This document shows, in pieces, positions 1-9,057 of a DNA stretch of 64,000 nt (position 1 is its first letter; every line of letters begins with the position of its first letter). Both the position numbers and the translations under genes were made by a program. Source of the DNA: GWF2-33-9 sp964500435. GTDB lineage: Bacteria > Bacteroidota > Ignavibacteria > Kapaibacteriales > UBA2268. The stretch covers positions 80,991 through 144,990 of the forward strand of contig CAZCNL010000007.1 of assembly GCA_964500435.1 (NCBI GenBank), read 5' to 3'. The notes beneath the pieces were generated by a model, which saw only the letters and a list, made by a program, of their open reading frames with translations, had not been told where the DNA came from and searched no databases.

Positions 1-826
1 TTCTTTCTTGTCCTTGAGATTTTAAATACAGTTCGAACTCGATATGTTTGGTTTTAGATTCACTCATATCGTGCAATCGAATAGCCATTACCTCGTTCCA
101 AAGATTCCATCTTTCTAATATTTCCCGAAGTTGCCCACTTCTTGTAATTGAAATTATTGCTTGATTTACTTTTGCGAGTAAAGCAGTGTCCTTTAAACGC
201 AATGCTGCACCATAAACAACTTCTCCGATTGGTGGTCCAACCATTTTTGTATCTAAATTACATGCAGTGTAATACAAAGCAATTGGATAATCAACTAATG
301 CTGCATCTAATCTGCCATTTTTCAAATCTTCAAACGCATTTACTTCACCTTCATAAGATAAAACATTGAAACCACCTTGTGCTAAAAGTATTCTTTCAGC
401 AAGTGAATTTTTCAAAGCACCTACTCTTTTACCGTATAAATCTGATAAAGAATTAATTTTTTGTTCTTCGCTTCGTACGACAAGATTTTCGGAAGTATAA
501 TAGTATGGAACAGAAAACAAGACTTCCTTCTTTCTGTCCGCAGTAATTTCAATACCATTGATTGCGATATCATAATCACCACGATATAACCCAGGAATAA
601 GTCCATCCCATTGATTTTGAATATGTATTGCTTTCATTCCCAACTTTTTTGCAATTGCTTCGGCAAAATCAACTTCAAAGCCTTTTAAGTTAGAAGGATT
701 ATCTGGATCTTGAAAAATATAAGGTGCATTTCCTTCTGCATCTGCTGCCCATCTGAATTCGTTTTGTGAATAGAGTGACGAAATTAGAAAAAATATTATA
801 AATATTATCGAGTAAATTAGTTTCAT
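1..826 (-). CDS. Amino-acid ABC transporter substrate-binding protein, partial (runs off left edge; possibly fused to permease)
   Basis: An open frame reads leftwards from an ATG at 826 through the window edge without a stop, so the gene is incomplete. Residues 1-20 form a signal peptide ending near LYSQ. Residues ~22-245 read as a family-3 periplasmic binding protein: FRWAADAEGNAPY at the start, FEVDFAEAIAKKLG, then WDGLIPGLYRGDYDIAI and the second-lobe pattern LKNGRLDAALVDYP. These proteins bind polar amino acids in the periplasm and deliver them to an inner-membrane permease. The frame continues at least 30 residues past the usual end (after ILERWNLWNE), which suits the known fused binding-protein/permease architecture; that part is inference because the membrane domain would lie outside the window. 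It lies 21 bases downstream of the ATPase gene, in the same operon. Confidence 0.9.
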   Translation of the reverse strand, partial: MKLIYSIIFIIFFLISSLYSQNEFRWAADAEGNAPYIFQDPDNPSNLKGFEVDFAEAIAKKLGMKAIHIQNQWDGLIPGLYRGDYDIAINGIEITADRKKEVLFSVPYYYTSENLVVRSEEQKINSLSDLYGKRVGALKNSLAERILLAQGGFNVLSYEGEVNAFEDLKNGRLDAALVDYPIALYYTACNLDTKMVGPPIGEVVYGAALRLKDTALLAKVNQAIISITRSGQLREILERWNLWNEVMAIRLHDMSESKTKHIEFELYLKSQGQER

Positions 827-847
827 TTATTCTTACCTGTATTTTAA

Positions 848-1690
848 TTATAACTTGAAAATATCAAAATACATTTTTGTTCTCAAATCTTTTGGATGAT
901 TTAAAAGGTCGGTAAGGTATCCAGACTCGATTATTTCACCTTCGTGTAAATATGCAACTTTTTTTGAAATTTCTTTCAAAAAGATAATATCATGAGTTAC
1001 AATGACTTGCGTCATCCCATCATTTTGTAGTAATTTTAACATTTCTATTACTTCTCGGATTATTTCAGGATCGAGTGCTGACGTTGGCTCATCATAAAGC
1101 ATAATCTTAGGTGACATTGCTAACGCTCGTGCAATCGCCACACGTTGTTTTTGACCGCCAGAAAGTTGATGCGGAAATTTGTTCTGATGCGAACTTAAGT
1201 ATACTTTTTCTAATATTTTACGGGCAATCTCTCTTGCCTCTTCAATATTCATTTTTTTAATTATGACAAGAGGCTTGAAGACATTTTCAATTACAGTATA
1301 GTGCGGAAACAACTGTAAATCTTGAAACAAAAAACCTGTAACAGAGCGAATCTTTGCAATTTTTGTTTTTATCTCTTTGATAATTTCACTTTGATATGAA
1401 AAAGATTTAAAAGGATTATTGCTTTCTTTCACCTTTTTCATTTTTATTTCATTCATATTTTTAGGGAAATCAGATGAAGAAACTTCCACACCATCGATAT
1501 TTAAATAACCTTCATCAAAAATTTCGAGAAAGTTCAAACACCGCAATAGCGTAGTTTTCCCACAACCTGATTTTCCAACAATTGAAAAAGTATCACCCTT
1601 TTCTATTGTTAAATCAATACCTTTTAATACTTCAACTTGATTAAAGGTTTTTCTAATTTTACGTACTTCAATTATTGAATTGCCGTTCAA
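848..1690 (-). CDS. Amino-acid ABC transporter ATP-binding protein (GlnQ-like)
   Basis: This is a cytoplasmic ATPase that powers uptake of polar amino acids with the binding protein downstream. Walker A is GKSGCGKT (residues 39-46), the Q-loop is Q123, the signature LSGGQ is at 176-180, Walker B ends in DE at 200-201 and the switch histidine is H233. At 280 residues it is about 40 longer than usual GlnQ proteins; the excess is a charged Lys/Glu-rich insertion at about 73-112, between Walker A and the Q-loop. The start is TTG: an in-frame TAA lies six codons upstream, and there is no ATG before the ABC domain begins at about residue 8. It is divergent from lipA, with a 129-base shared upstream region. 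Confidence 0.92.
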   Translation of the reverse strand: MNGNSIIEVRKIRKTFNQVEVLKGIDLTIEKGDTFSIVGKSGCGKTTLLRCLNFLEIFDEGYLNIDGVEVSSSDFPKNMNEIKMKKVKESNNPFKSFSYQSEIIKEIKTKIAKIRSVTGFLFQDLQLFPHYTVIENVFKPLVIIKKMNIEEAREIARKILEKVYLSSHQNKFPHQLSGGQKQRVAIARALAMSPKIMLYDEPTSALDPEIIREVIEMLKLLQNDGMTQVIVTHDIIFLKEISKKVAYLHEGEIIESGYLTDLLNHPKDLRTKMYFDIFKL

Positions 1691-1819
1691 ACCTATTATC
1701 TTAATTTATAAATTAAAATTGCAATTTAATAAAAAATAACATTCTGAAATGTGATTTTCGGTTATTTCAAAAAATAAACTTAATTTTGAACTTGTTTTAA
1801 TTTTAAATTTGGAAAAATT

Positions 1820-2695
1820 ATGCAAGTTATAGATAAAACGCAAATTTTAAGAAAGCCCGAATGGTTAAAAATAAAGATTCAAAACGGAAATGACTATTCT
1901 TTAGTCAAAGAGCAGCTCGAAACACATGAATTAAATACAATTTGTTCAAGTGGAAATTGCCCAAACAAGCATGAATGTTGGAGCCGTGGTACTGCAACTA
2001 TAATGATTTTAGGTGATATTTGCACACGTCATTGCAAGTTTTGCAATGTAACTCCAGGTCGACCTCTCCCACCTGATGAAAACGAACCTGTCAAAGTTGC
2101 GAATTCAATTCATGCTTTAGGACTCAAGCACTGTGTTTTAACTTCAGTTGACCGTGATGATTTGCCAGATTATGGTGCAAATCATTGGGCAAGAACTATT
2201 ACTGAAATTAAAAATAGAAATCCCGAAATTACTATGGAAACTCTAATTCCCGATTTTAATGGGAATTTAGAACTTGTTCAAGTGGTAATTGATGCAGCAC
2301 CAAATGTAATTTCTCATAATTTAGAAACTGTTCGAAGATTAACCCCAAAATTACGTTCAAAAGCACAATATGATACAAGTTTAGCAGTTCTTTCATATAT
2401 AGCAAAATCAGGTTTAGTTGCAAAATCGGGTATTATGGTCGGAGTTGGTGAAACCGATGAAGAAGTGTATCAAACTATGGACGATTTACTTGCTGTTGGA
2501 TGTCGTGTAATGACCATCGGACAGTATTTGCAACCAACTTTTAAGCATTATCCTGTTATTGAATATGTTCACCCCGATAAATTTGCTGAATATAAAAAAG
2601 TAGGATTGGAAAAAGGCTTTCAGTATTTAGAAAGCGGACCATTAGTTCGCTCTTCATATTTTGCTGAACGCCATATTAATGTTAGCTTAAAGTAG
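1820..2695 (+). CDS. lipA: Lipoyl synthase
   Basis: A radical-SAM enzyme that inserts two sulfurs into protein-bound octanoyl groups to make lipoyl cofactor for 2-oxoacid dehydrogenases and glycine cleavage. Both iron-sulfur cluster motifs are complete: the auxiliary cluster cysteines C42, C47 and C53 (CX4CX5C, within CSSGNCPNKHEC) and the radical-SAM cysteines C68, C72 and C75 (CTRHCKFC). The C-terminal RSSY motif, whose serine ligates the auxiliary cluster in the family, is present near residue 280. The length of 291 residues is typical. It is the first gene of a two-gene unit with lipB, eight bases apart. Confidence 0.97.
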   Translation: MQVIDKTQILRKPEWLKIKIQNGNDYSLVKEQLETHELNTICSSGNCPNKHECWSRGTATIMILGDICTRHCKFCNVTPGRPLPPDENEPVKVANSIHALGLKHCVLTSVDRDDLPDYGANHWARTITEIKNRNPEITMETLIPDFNGNLELVQVVIDAAPNVISHNLETVRRLTPKLRSKAQYDTSLAVLSYIAKSGLVAKSGIMVGVGETDEEVYQTMDDLLAVGCRVMTIGQYLQPTFKHYPVIEYVHPDKFAEYKKVGLEKGFQYLESGPLVRSSYFAERHINVSLK

Positions 2696-2703
2696 GGATA
2701 TAT

Positions 2704-3405
2704 ATGGCAAACGCTATTTTCAAAGATTTAGGTGTAATCCAATACAAAAAAGCTTGGGAATATCAAGAGGAAATCCATTCCTCGTTGGTATCCGCAAAAA
2801 TTAGTAATCTCCCAAATTATAACAATATGCCTGAATATTTGCTTTTTTGTGAACACCCAAATGTTTATACTTTGGGAAAAAGTGGAAATGACCAAAATTT
2901 GCTTATTGATTATATTCAACTACAAGCAAAAAATGCTGAATTTTTCCACACAAATCGTGGCGGCGATATTACTTATCACGGTCCTGGTCAAATTGTTGGT
3001 TACCCAATAATTGATTTAGATAAACATAAATTAGGCGTAAAAAAATATATTTTTCAACTTGAAGAAAGTATAATCGATTTATTAAAAGACTATGATATCC
3101 AAGCAGAAAGGTTGGAAGGAGCAACTGGCGTTTGGTTGGATACGCAAAAGCAGGGAATGACAAGAAAAATTTGTGCGATTGGTGTAAGAGTTTCCCGAAG
3201 TATCACAATGCATGGCTTTGCCTTCAATGTCAATACTGATTTGAAATATTTCGATTATATCAATCCGTGTGGTTTCACTGATAAAGGTGTAACTTCTCTT
3301 GCAAAAGAATTAGGCTACGAGCTAAATTTCGAAATTGTAAAACAGCAATTAAAAGAAAAATTAGCAAAGAATTTAAATTTAAATTTTATTGATTCTGAAA
3401 ATTAA
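2704..3405 (+). CDS. lipB: Octanoyl-[ACP]:protein N-octanoyltransferase
   Basis: Transfers octanoate from acyl carrier protein to target lipoyl domains, making the substrate of LipA. The family signature RGGDITYHGPGQ is at residues 85-96. The catalytic pair is visible as K155 (in TRKICAIGVRV) and C189 (in INPCGF). At 233 residues it is normal in length. It starts eight bases after the lipA stop, and the purine-rich end of lipA supplies a weak ribosome site. Transcription probably stops at the hairpin at 3418-3450. Confidence 0.96.
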   Translation: MANAIFKDLGVIQYKKAWEYQEEIHSSLVSAKISNLPNYNNMPEYLLFCEHPNVYTLGKSGNDQNLLIDYIQLQAKNAEFFHTNRGGDITYHGPGQIVGYPIIDLDKHKLGVKKYIFQLEESIIDLLKDYDIQAERLEGATGVWLDTQKQGMTRKICAIGVRVSRSITMHGFAFNVNTDLKYFDYINPCGFTDKGVTSLAKELGYELNFEIVKQQLKEKLAKNLNLNFIDSEN

Positions 3406-3408
3406 TAT

Positions 3409-3915
3409 CTAATGATTAAGTGGCTGATATATATTTAATTTCAGCCACTTATTGATTTTTTCTTTTTCTTCTTTGGTTGTTGAATCAATAATTTTCGCAT
3501 AATTTAATTCCGCTTGACGGTATTTTTCTTTATCTTGCTCGTAGTAAGATTCAAAAAATAAAGTAATTTGCTTTGCTAATTCATTTGAATTTTTGGTATT
3601 ATAAGATTCCAAAAATGAACGATATTTGCTTAAATAACTAATAAATTCCTTTGAAAGATTTTTTGGCAAAGATAAAAGTTGTATATTATTTTCATTTGTA
3701 GGAAAAGGGCTACAATCTGCTATGCAGTTGATTATTCCGCCAAAAATAGTTACATAGCTATTTTCGGGACAATTACAAATATTTTTTGATTCATTCATTA
3801 CTGACTTTGAAATATAGCAACTTTTACCATCAGTTTCATAATGTCCAGATACGATTGCTAATGCTCGGAAATAAACAAATAGTAATAAAACAAAAATTAA
3901 AAAATACTTTTTCAT
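3409..3915 (-). CDS. Hypothetical exported cysteine-containing protein
   Basis: I do not recognise a family. The 168-residue product begins with a clear signal peptide (residues 1-20, ending YFRALA) and then has a short region with five cysteines (C33, C47, C49, C64, C68), probably disulfide-linked outside the cytoplasm. The second half, residues ~80-168, is charged and helical, rich in Lys, Glu and Tyr, and could form a coiled coil. It converges with lipB, only three bases between the stop codons, and its last 14 codons contain the lipB terminator hairpin. No operon partner is evident on its own strand. Confidence 0.7.
   Translation of the reverse strand: MKKYFLIFVLLLFVYFRALAIVSGHYETDGKSCYISKSVMNESKNICNCPENSYVTIFGGIINCIADCSPFPTNENNIQLLSLPKNLSKEFISYLSKYRSFLESYNTKNSNELAKQITLFFESYYEQDKEKYRQAELNYAKIIDSTTKEEKEKINKWLKLNIYQPLNH
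3418..3450 (+). terminator. Hairpin terminator of lipA-lipB
   Basis: A perfect 10-base inverted repeat (AAGTGGCTGA / TCAGCCACTT) with a 13-base loop, followed on the plus strand by ATTGATTTTTTCTTTTT. It lies just after lipB but inside the last codons of the converging gene on the minus strand, so the same bases are both terminator and coding sequence. Confidence 0.65.
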
Positions 3916-4032
3916 TTTTAAAAATTTGAGTTTTGGTTATTAACAAAATTATCAAAATATTGGAAATTAGTTTAAAATATATAAATTTGTGCATAATTTT
4001 TGCTATTAATAATAAAAATAAAGGAATGATTG

Positions 4033-6138
4033 ATGAATAAAGAAAATATAAATTTAAAAGACAGTAAGTATTTTTTAAATCGAGAAATTAGTTTAATAGA
4101 TTTTAATGAAAGAGTGCTTTATGAAGCGATGGATAAAAATCATCCTTTGTTAGAAAGATTAAAATTTCTTTCAATATTTACTTCAAATATTGATGAGTTT
4201 TTTATGATACGTGTGGCGGGATTGAAAAGTCAAATTGCCTCTAATGTAAATGAACTTTCTTACGATGGGAAAACAGCAATCGAACAACTTAAAGAAATTA
4301 GAAAAAGATTGCTGCCACTTTTTGAATTACACACAAAAACTTTAATAGAAGATGTTTTGCCCGAATTAAAAAAGCATAATATTGAAATTCATAAGTATAA
4401 TACATTATCTGATTCTGAAAAGAAATACTTGCACAATTACTTCGAAGAAAATATTTTGCCCATACTGACTCCACTGAGTTTCGGACCAACAAATCCATTT
4501 CCACAACTTCTTAATCGAGGGTTGAATATCGCTTTTATTTTAAAAGATAAAAATAAAGGAAAAGTCGAAACAAGATATTCGTTTGTTCAATTACCAAACT
4601 TTTTGCCAAGATTTATACAACTCCATAATAAACATGGCTATCATTTTATATTAAGTGAAGAAGTCATCAAAGCAAATGCTGATTTGATTTTTCCTGGATT
4701 AGAAATAGATTCAGCTTACAATTTTAGAGTTACAAGAGATGCCGATATAGAAATCGCCGAAGATGAAGCAGAGGATTTACTTTCGGAAATTTCCGAACAA
4801 GTTCGACTTCGTCGGTGGGGGTTGGCTCCTGTAAGATTAGAAGTAGGTGCAAAAATGCCCTCTGATTTGTTAAATTTTATTATGGAATATTTAGATTTAA
4901 CAAAAGAAGATGTCTATGTCCATAATCGCCCAATGAGCTTACCTGACTTTATGGAACTGTATAAATTAGATATTCCAGAACTTAAAGATAAACCTTTTTC
5001 GCCGAGAATTATCAAAGATTTTCAATCACAAAAATTTGGAATTTTTTCTGCAATCAAGCAAAATGATTATATAGTTCATCTTCCTTATGATTCATTTTCG
5101 AATTCAGTTTTGCGGTTTTTAAACGAAGCAGCATCCGACCCTGACGTTGTTTTAATAAAAATAACCTTATATCGAACAGATAAAAGCTCACCAGTCACTG
5201 AGTCTTTAATGCGTGCCGCTGAAAATGGCAAAAGTGTAACTGCATTCGTTGAGTTAAAAGCTCGCTTTGATGAAGAAAATAATATTGTTTGGGCACGTAA
5301 ATTAGAACAAGCTGGTGTACACGTTGTCTATGGTGTTCCTCACCTAAAAACACATTGTAAAATCGCTTACGTTGTGCGCCGTGAAAGTGGTGGATTAAAA
5401 GCATATATGCATCTTTCAACTGGAAATTACAATCAAGTAACTGCAAGACTATATACAGATATTGGACTTTTCACATCGAACAATCGCTTCGCAAAAGATT
5501 CTGCTCAACTTTTTAACTTTCTGACAAGTTATTCTCATCCGAAAGATTGGAATGAATTTATAGTTGCTCCATTAACTTTATATCCAAAATTAATGGAATT
5601 AATTGACCGAGAAATAGAACAATCAACACCCGAAAATCCTGGATTAATAATCGCAAAAATGAATCAACTTGCTCATCGTGAACTCATCCCTAAACTTTAT
5701 GAAGCATCTCAAAAAGGTGTCCAAATCAAGCTTCTCGTGCGTGGTGTATGTTGTTTGAAACCCGGCATTCCAGATGTTAGCGAAAATATCGAAGTTCGTA
5801 GCATTTTAGGTAGATTTTTGGAACATAGTCGAATTTTTTATTTCAAAAATGGTGGTGGTAATAATGAAGAAATTTATTTATCTTCTGCTGATTGGATGAG
5901 CCGTAATTTGCATAATCGTGTTGAATTGATGTTCCCTATTTATGACCCTGTTATACGTAAAAATTTATTTGAAACATTAAATTTATATTGGAAAGATAAT
6001 ACTAAATCATGGATTCTCAATAATAATGGAAAATATGAAAAAATTGTACCCAAACCCGATGAAACACCTTTTTCCGTTCAAAAATACTTCATCGAAAATA
6101 ATACATTCAATTTCAAAACTATTCGAGGACATAAATGA
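4033..6138 (+). CDS. ppk1: Polyphosphate kinase 1
   Basis: Reversibly polymerises the gamma-phosphate of ATP into inorganic polyphosphate. The N-terminal part opens with SLIDFNERVLYEA and the middle domain follows. The two phospholipase-D-like C-terminal domains carry H441 (in HLKTHCK), aligning with the autophosphorylated histidine of E. coli PPK, and H598 (in LEHSRI), followed by the conserved YLSSADW. At 701 residues it is typical. I chose the ATG at 4033 rather than the TTG at 4030, because an AAAGGA ribosome site sits eight bases before it. The stop codon overlaps the next gene by four bases, so the two are translationally coupled. Confidence 0.97.
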   Translation: MNKENINLKDSKYFLNREISLIDFNERVLYEAMDKNHPLLERLKFLSIFTSNIDEFFMIRVAGLKSQIASNVNELSYDGKTAIEQLKEIRKRLLPLFELHTKTLIEDVLPELKKHNIEIHKYNTLSDSEKKYLHNYFEENILPILTPLSFGPTNPFPQLLNRGLNIAFILKDKNKGKVETRYSFVQLPNFLPRFIQLHNKHGYHFILSEEVIKANADLIFPGLEIDSAYNFRVTRDADIEIAEDEAEDLLSEISEQVRLRRWGLAPVRLEVGAKMPSDLLNFIMEYLDLTKEDVYVHNRPMSLPDFMELYKLDIPELKDKPFSPRIIKDFQSQKFGIFSAIKQNDYIVHLPYDSFSNSVLRFLNEAASDPDVVLIKITLYRTDKSSPVTESLMRAAENGKSVTAFVELKARFDEENNIVWARKLEQAGVHVVYGVPHLKTHCKIAYVVRRESGGLKAYMHLSTGNYNQVTARLYTDIGLFTSNNRFAKDSAQLFNFLTSYSHPKDWNEFIVAPLTLYPKLMELIDREIEQSTPENPGLIIAKMNQLAHRELIPKLYEASQKGVQIKLLVRGVCCLKPGIPDVSENIEVRSILGRFLEHSRIFYFKNGGGNNEEIYLSSADWMSRNLHNRVELMFPIYDPVIRKNLFETLNLYWKDNTKSWILNNNGKYEKIVPKPDETPFSVQKYFIENNTFNFKTIRGHK

Positions 6139-6875
6139 TTTTTGGAAAGAAAATTGTTGTAGTTTTGCCTGCATATAATGCTGCAAAAACTTTAGAACAA
6201 ACTTATAGAGAAATTCCATTTGACATAGTTGATGATGTTATCTTAGTCGATGATTTCAGCAAGGACGATACTTCCCAGGTTGCAAAAAATTTGGGAATAA
6301 AGCATATCGAGCGACATAATGAAAATTTAGGTTATGGCGGCAACCAAAAAACATGTTATAATAAAGCCCTTGAAATTGGTGCAGATATTATTATTATGCT
6401 ACATCCTGATTATCAATATACTCCTAAACTAATCCATTCAATGGCTTATTTAATTGCTAACGAAGTTTATCCTGTTGTTTTTGGTTCAAGAATTTTAGGT
6501 AAAGGCGCTTTACGTGGTGGTATGCCACTTTATAAATACATTGCTAACCGATTTTTAACTCTGTTCGAAAATTTATTGATGGGTCAAAAATTGTCAGAAT
6601 TCCATACTGGGTTTCGGGCATATTCTTCTGAGGTTCTTCGAAATATTAACTTCGATATTAATTCAAATGATTTTATTTTTGACAATCAAGTTATTTCTCA
6701 AATTTTTATGAAAGGATACGAAATTGCAGAAATCACTTGTCCTACAAAATATTTCAAAGAAGCTTCTTCGATTAATTTCATTCGGAGTGCAAAATATGGT
6801 TTTGGAGTTTTATCGGTGTCGTTTCTTCACTTTTTTGCAAGACTTGGAATTTATAAAGCAAAAATTTATAAATGA
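6135..6875 (+). CDS. Glycosyltransferase family 2 (dolichyl-phosphate-mannose-synthase-like)
   Basis: A GT-A fold sugar transferase. The nucleotide-binding start is VVVLPAYNAAKTL (residues ~8-20), VDD is at 38-40, and a metal-site acidic motif HPDY lies near 90-93; FHTGFRAYS near 155 is typical of the DPM-synthase-like subfamily. At 246 residues it lacks the C-terminal membrane domain of larger relatives, so it probably acts on the cytoplasmic face of the membrane on a lipid-linked acceptor. It overlaps the ppk1 stop as ATGA. The acceptor and sugar cannot be told from the sequence. Confidence 0.88.
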   Translation: MIFGKKIVVVLPAYNAAKTLEQTYREIPFDIVDDVILVDDFSKDDTSQVAKNLGIKHIERHNENLGYGGNQKTCYNKALEIGADIIIMLHPDYQYTPKLIHSMAYLIANEVYPVVFGSRILGKGALRGGMPLYKYIANRFLTLFENLLMGQKLSEFHTGFRAYSSEVLRNINFDINSNDFIFDNQVISQIFMKGYEIAEITCPTKYFKEASSINFIRSAKYGFGVLSVSFLHFFARLGIYKAKIYK

Positions 6876-6899
6876 TTTAACAAATTAACTCAATAAAAT

Positions 6900-7502
6900 C
6901 TAATCAATAATTTTGCTATTTTCAATCATTTTTAAAGTTGTCTTTAAAATTAGCTCAACATTTTCAGAATATGGATCTCCATGCCCTGGATAAATGATTT
7001 TTGGCTGTAAATAAATATATTTTAAAATAGTATTATAATAATCTTTTGTATAAGTTCCGCCCGTATTATTAACAGCAATTAAATTATCTCCAGAAAATAG
7101 TGCCCCAACTTTGGGGATAAAGACTGAAATTGAATCATAAGAATGTCCGGGAGTGTGAAAAATTTGGGCTTCTTCGTTGCCAATCTGAACGGACATCCCA
7201 TCAGTGATTTTAATTGAATTTGGAACTCGATTTGAAAAAGCATAGATTTTTTGTGGGTGATACTTTTCGACTATGAATTTAATACCAGCGGAGTGGTCGA
7301 AGTGATCATGTGTTATGATAACTTGATCAACCTTGCGTTTTCCAACTCCGCTGTATATTTCATCTAATTCTTTGAGAATAAATCCATCTGTGCCAACATC
7401 AATTAATGTGTTGATATCATCTAAAGTGCTCCAATCTCCCATTATGTAATATACATTCGAAGAATAGGTATTAGTTGGCTTTTTCAGTTTGATTAATCTC
7501 AT
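6900..7502 (-). CDS. Metallo-beta-lactamase-fold hydrolase
   Basis: A soluble di-metal hydrolase of the glyoxalase-II-like kind. Metal ligands are all visible: H65, H67, D69 and H70 (THDHFDH), H120 (TPGHS), D139 (SGDN) and H174 (PGHGD). At 200 residues it has only the catalytic domain. There is no signal peptide, so it is cytoplasmic. It follows the SnoaL-like gene by 12 bases and is probably cotranscribed. The substrate is unknown; thioester, lactone or other hydrolase activity is possible. Confidence 0.88.
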   Translation of the reverse strand: MRLIKLKKPTNTYSSNVYYIMGDWSTLDDINTLIDVGTDGFILKELDEIYSGVGKRKVDQVIITHDHFDHSAGIKFIVEKYHPQKIYAFSNRVPNSIKITDGMSVQIGNEEAQIFHTPGHSYDSISVFIPKVGALFSGDNLIAVNNTGGTYTKDYYNTILKYIYLQPKIIYPGHGDPYSENVELILKTTLKMIENSKIID

Positions 7503-7514
7503 AATTTTTCTATG

Positions 7515-7877
7515 TCACTCTGCATAAAGTAATGAAGTATCTACATATATATCATAATTTTGTATTAGATTTTCCTTCATTGTGAACACATTACAAAACT
7601 TTACAGATAGTTTTGTTCCATTATGGCGTGTATATGTAACTATTCCCCAAGCGACAATGTTATTTCCTTGGGAAATTACTCCAAGCCCTTGATGTTCTAA
7701 TGCTTTAATACTTTTATAGAAGTTGTCGACAAAGTTTCGAACGTTTTGTTTGCCTTCGACTGCAGGAATATTACCAAAAATAAATTTAGCATCATCTGTC
7801 AAAAATTCTGCAAATTTATCAGCATCCATCGAATCTATTGTGCTATTAAGCTTATTTGTCCATTCTTGTAAATTCAT
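7515..7877 (-). CDS. SnoaL/NTF2-like domain protein
   Basis: A 120-residue protein with the cone-shaped NTF2-like fold pattern: an N-terminal helix (WTNKLNSTIDSMDADKFAEF), then LTDDAKFIFGN, then VEGKQNVRNFV and a sheet with GVITYTRHNGTKLSV-type strands and a final IQNYDIYVD. Members include small isomerases, hydrolases and binding proteins, so activity cannot be named. GGAG lies nine bases before the ATG. It is the first gene of a pair with the metallo-hydrolase downstream. Confidence 0.75.
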   Translation of the reverse strand: MNLQEWTNKLNSTIDSMDADKFAEFLTDDAKFIFGNIPAVEGKQNVRNFVDNFYKSIKALEHQGLGVISQGNNIVAWGIVTYTRHNGTKLSVKFCNVFTMKENLIQNYDIYVDTSLLYAE

Positions 7878-7941
7878 AAATACTCCAAAAAGTTATTTTA
7901 ATTAAAAAAATAAAATAAAGAAACAGTTCAATTTTATTCAA

Positions 7942-9006
7942 TTACAAATTCACTTTTACAGTATTTGAAAAGCCACTTACTCCTTCGCTACCTTTTGCTT
8001 GAACACGATAATAATATGTATTGCCTTTCTCTAATTCAATAACTTCCATATTTGTAATTTGACCAATATCCAAAGAGTTGTACATTTCGAGTATATTTTT
8101 GAAATTATCGTCGGTTGCAACTTGAAGAATATAAGATTGTGCTCCTTCAACGGATGACCAGTTTGCGATAAAACTCGATTCTGTTATTTCACTGGCAGGT
8201 AAAGCTTTTGGTGCTGGAATAGCAGTAGATTTCATTCTTGGATTTGTTTGATTTTTTTCGGTTAAATAATTTCTTTGAGGTCCATTGCCATTATATTCAA
8301 CCACAAAAAAAGTATATTTCCCAGGAGTTAAGTTAGTAACTTCGCAATTACTTAATTTCCCTTTACTATCAAAAATTACGTAAGAATTTCCCAATTTTGC
8401 TTTTTCGTCACCCATTTTGTTACTTGCAATATAAGAATCACTCGAATTTGGTAAATCGATTTTATCTCCTTTCGAGGCAATCACAATTCGACCTTCGCCA
8501 TTCCCATTAACCCATGTCAATTTCATAGATTTATCTGTCACATTAGAAAAAGCTAAATTTGAGGCTGCTTTGGTGGGTTTAGTTACTAAAGTTTGTATCT
8601 CAACTCTTGCAATTAAATTATATGTATTTTTATCAAAATTATATCCCTGCAAATAAAACTTACTTTTAGATGGTAAATTATTAATGTTCAAATTGAGTTT
8701 ATTACCTTCGATTTTCCCAATAATAAATGAATTATCATTTAACTTCTTGAGTTTAGAATAATCAAGTATACTGGGGGCTACGGAAATTTGTTGGTCAGAT
8801 ATCTTCTGCTCTTTATCCACAAAAGAAAGAATTAACACAACATTTTCTTTATTACTTTCAATCAAAATTTTTGCAGACGTTTCTGTAATATTTGCAGTTG
8901 TAAATTTTATTTTGATATTTTCATTTGTTTTTTGCGAATATGCTGTAAAGCTAATTATTGAAGTTAAAATTATTAGTCTGAATATAATGGAACTAATTTT
9001 TTTCAT
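7942..9006 (-). CDS. Exported protein with fibronectin type III domains
   Basis: A 354-residue secreted protein. Residues 1-25 form a signal peptide ending in TAYSQ. Residues ~30-145 hold a beta-rich domain. Residues ~150-250 and ~258-354 look like fibronectin-III folds; the last is clearest, with APKALPASEITESSFIANW, WSSVEGAQSYILQV and YYYRVQAKGSEGVSGFS. It ends directly after the last FN3 strand, with no recognisable T9SS sorting domain. The AAAGGG ribosome site precedes the ATG. It probably binds other proteins or sugars in the periplasm or at the surface; no enzyme motif is seen. Confidence 0.8.
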   Translation of the reverse strand: MKKISSIIFRLIILTSIISFTAYSQKTNENIKIKFTTANITETSAKILIESNKENVVLILSFVDKEQKISDQQISVAPSILDYSKLKKLNDNSFIIGKIEGNKLNLNINNLPSKSKFYLQGYNFDKNTYNLIARVEIQTLVTKPTKAASNLAFSNVTDKSMKLTWVNGNGEGRIVIASKGDKIDLPNSSDSYIASNKMGDEKAKLGNSYVIFDSKGKLSNCEVTNLTPGKYTFFVVEYNGNGPQRNYLTEKNQTNPRMKSTAIPAPKALPASEITESSFIANWSSVEGAQSYILQVATDDNFKNILEMYNSLDIGQITNMEVIELEKGNTYYYRVQAKGSEGVSGFSNTVKVNL

Positions 9007-9057
9007 ATTTTCCCTTTGTTTAGTTATATAAATACGAATTATTTTGAATACTATTTA

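Noticed and set aside
148..369. Plus-strand 73-residue open frame at the left edge
   Set aside because: It lies antisense inside the amino-acid-binding protein gene, which has clear signal-peptide and binding-protein motifs on the minus strand.
1784..1811. Candidate promoter for lipA (TTTG and TAAATTTG)
   Set aside because: The boxes are only 15 bases apart and the second ends eight bases before the ATG, which would leave almost no leader. Probably chance.
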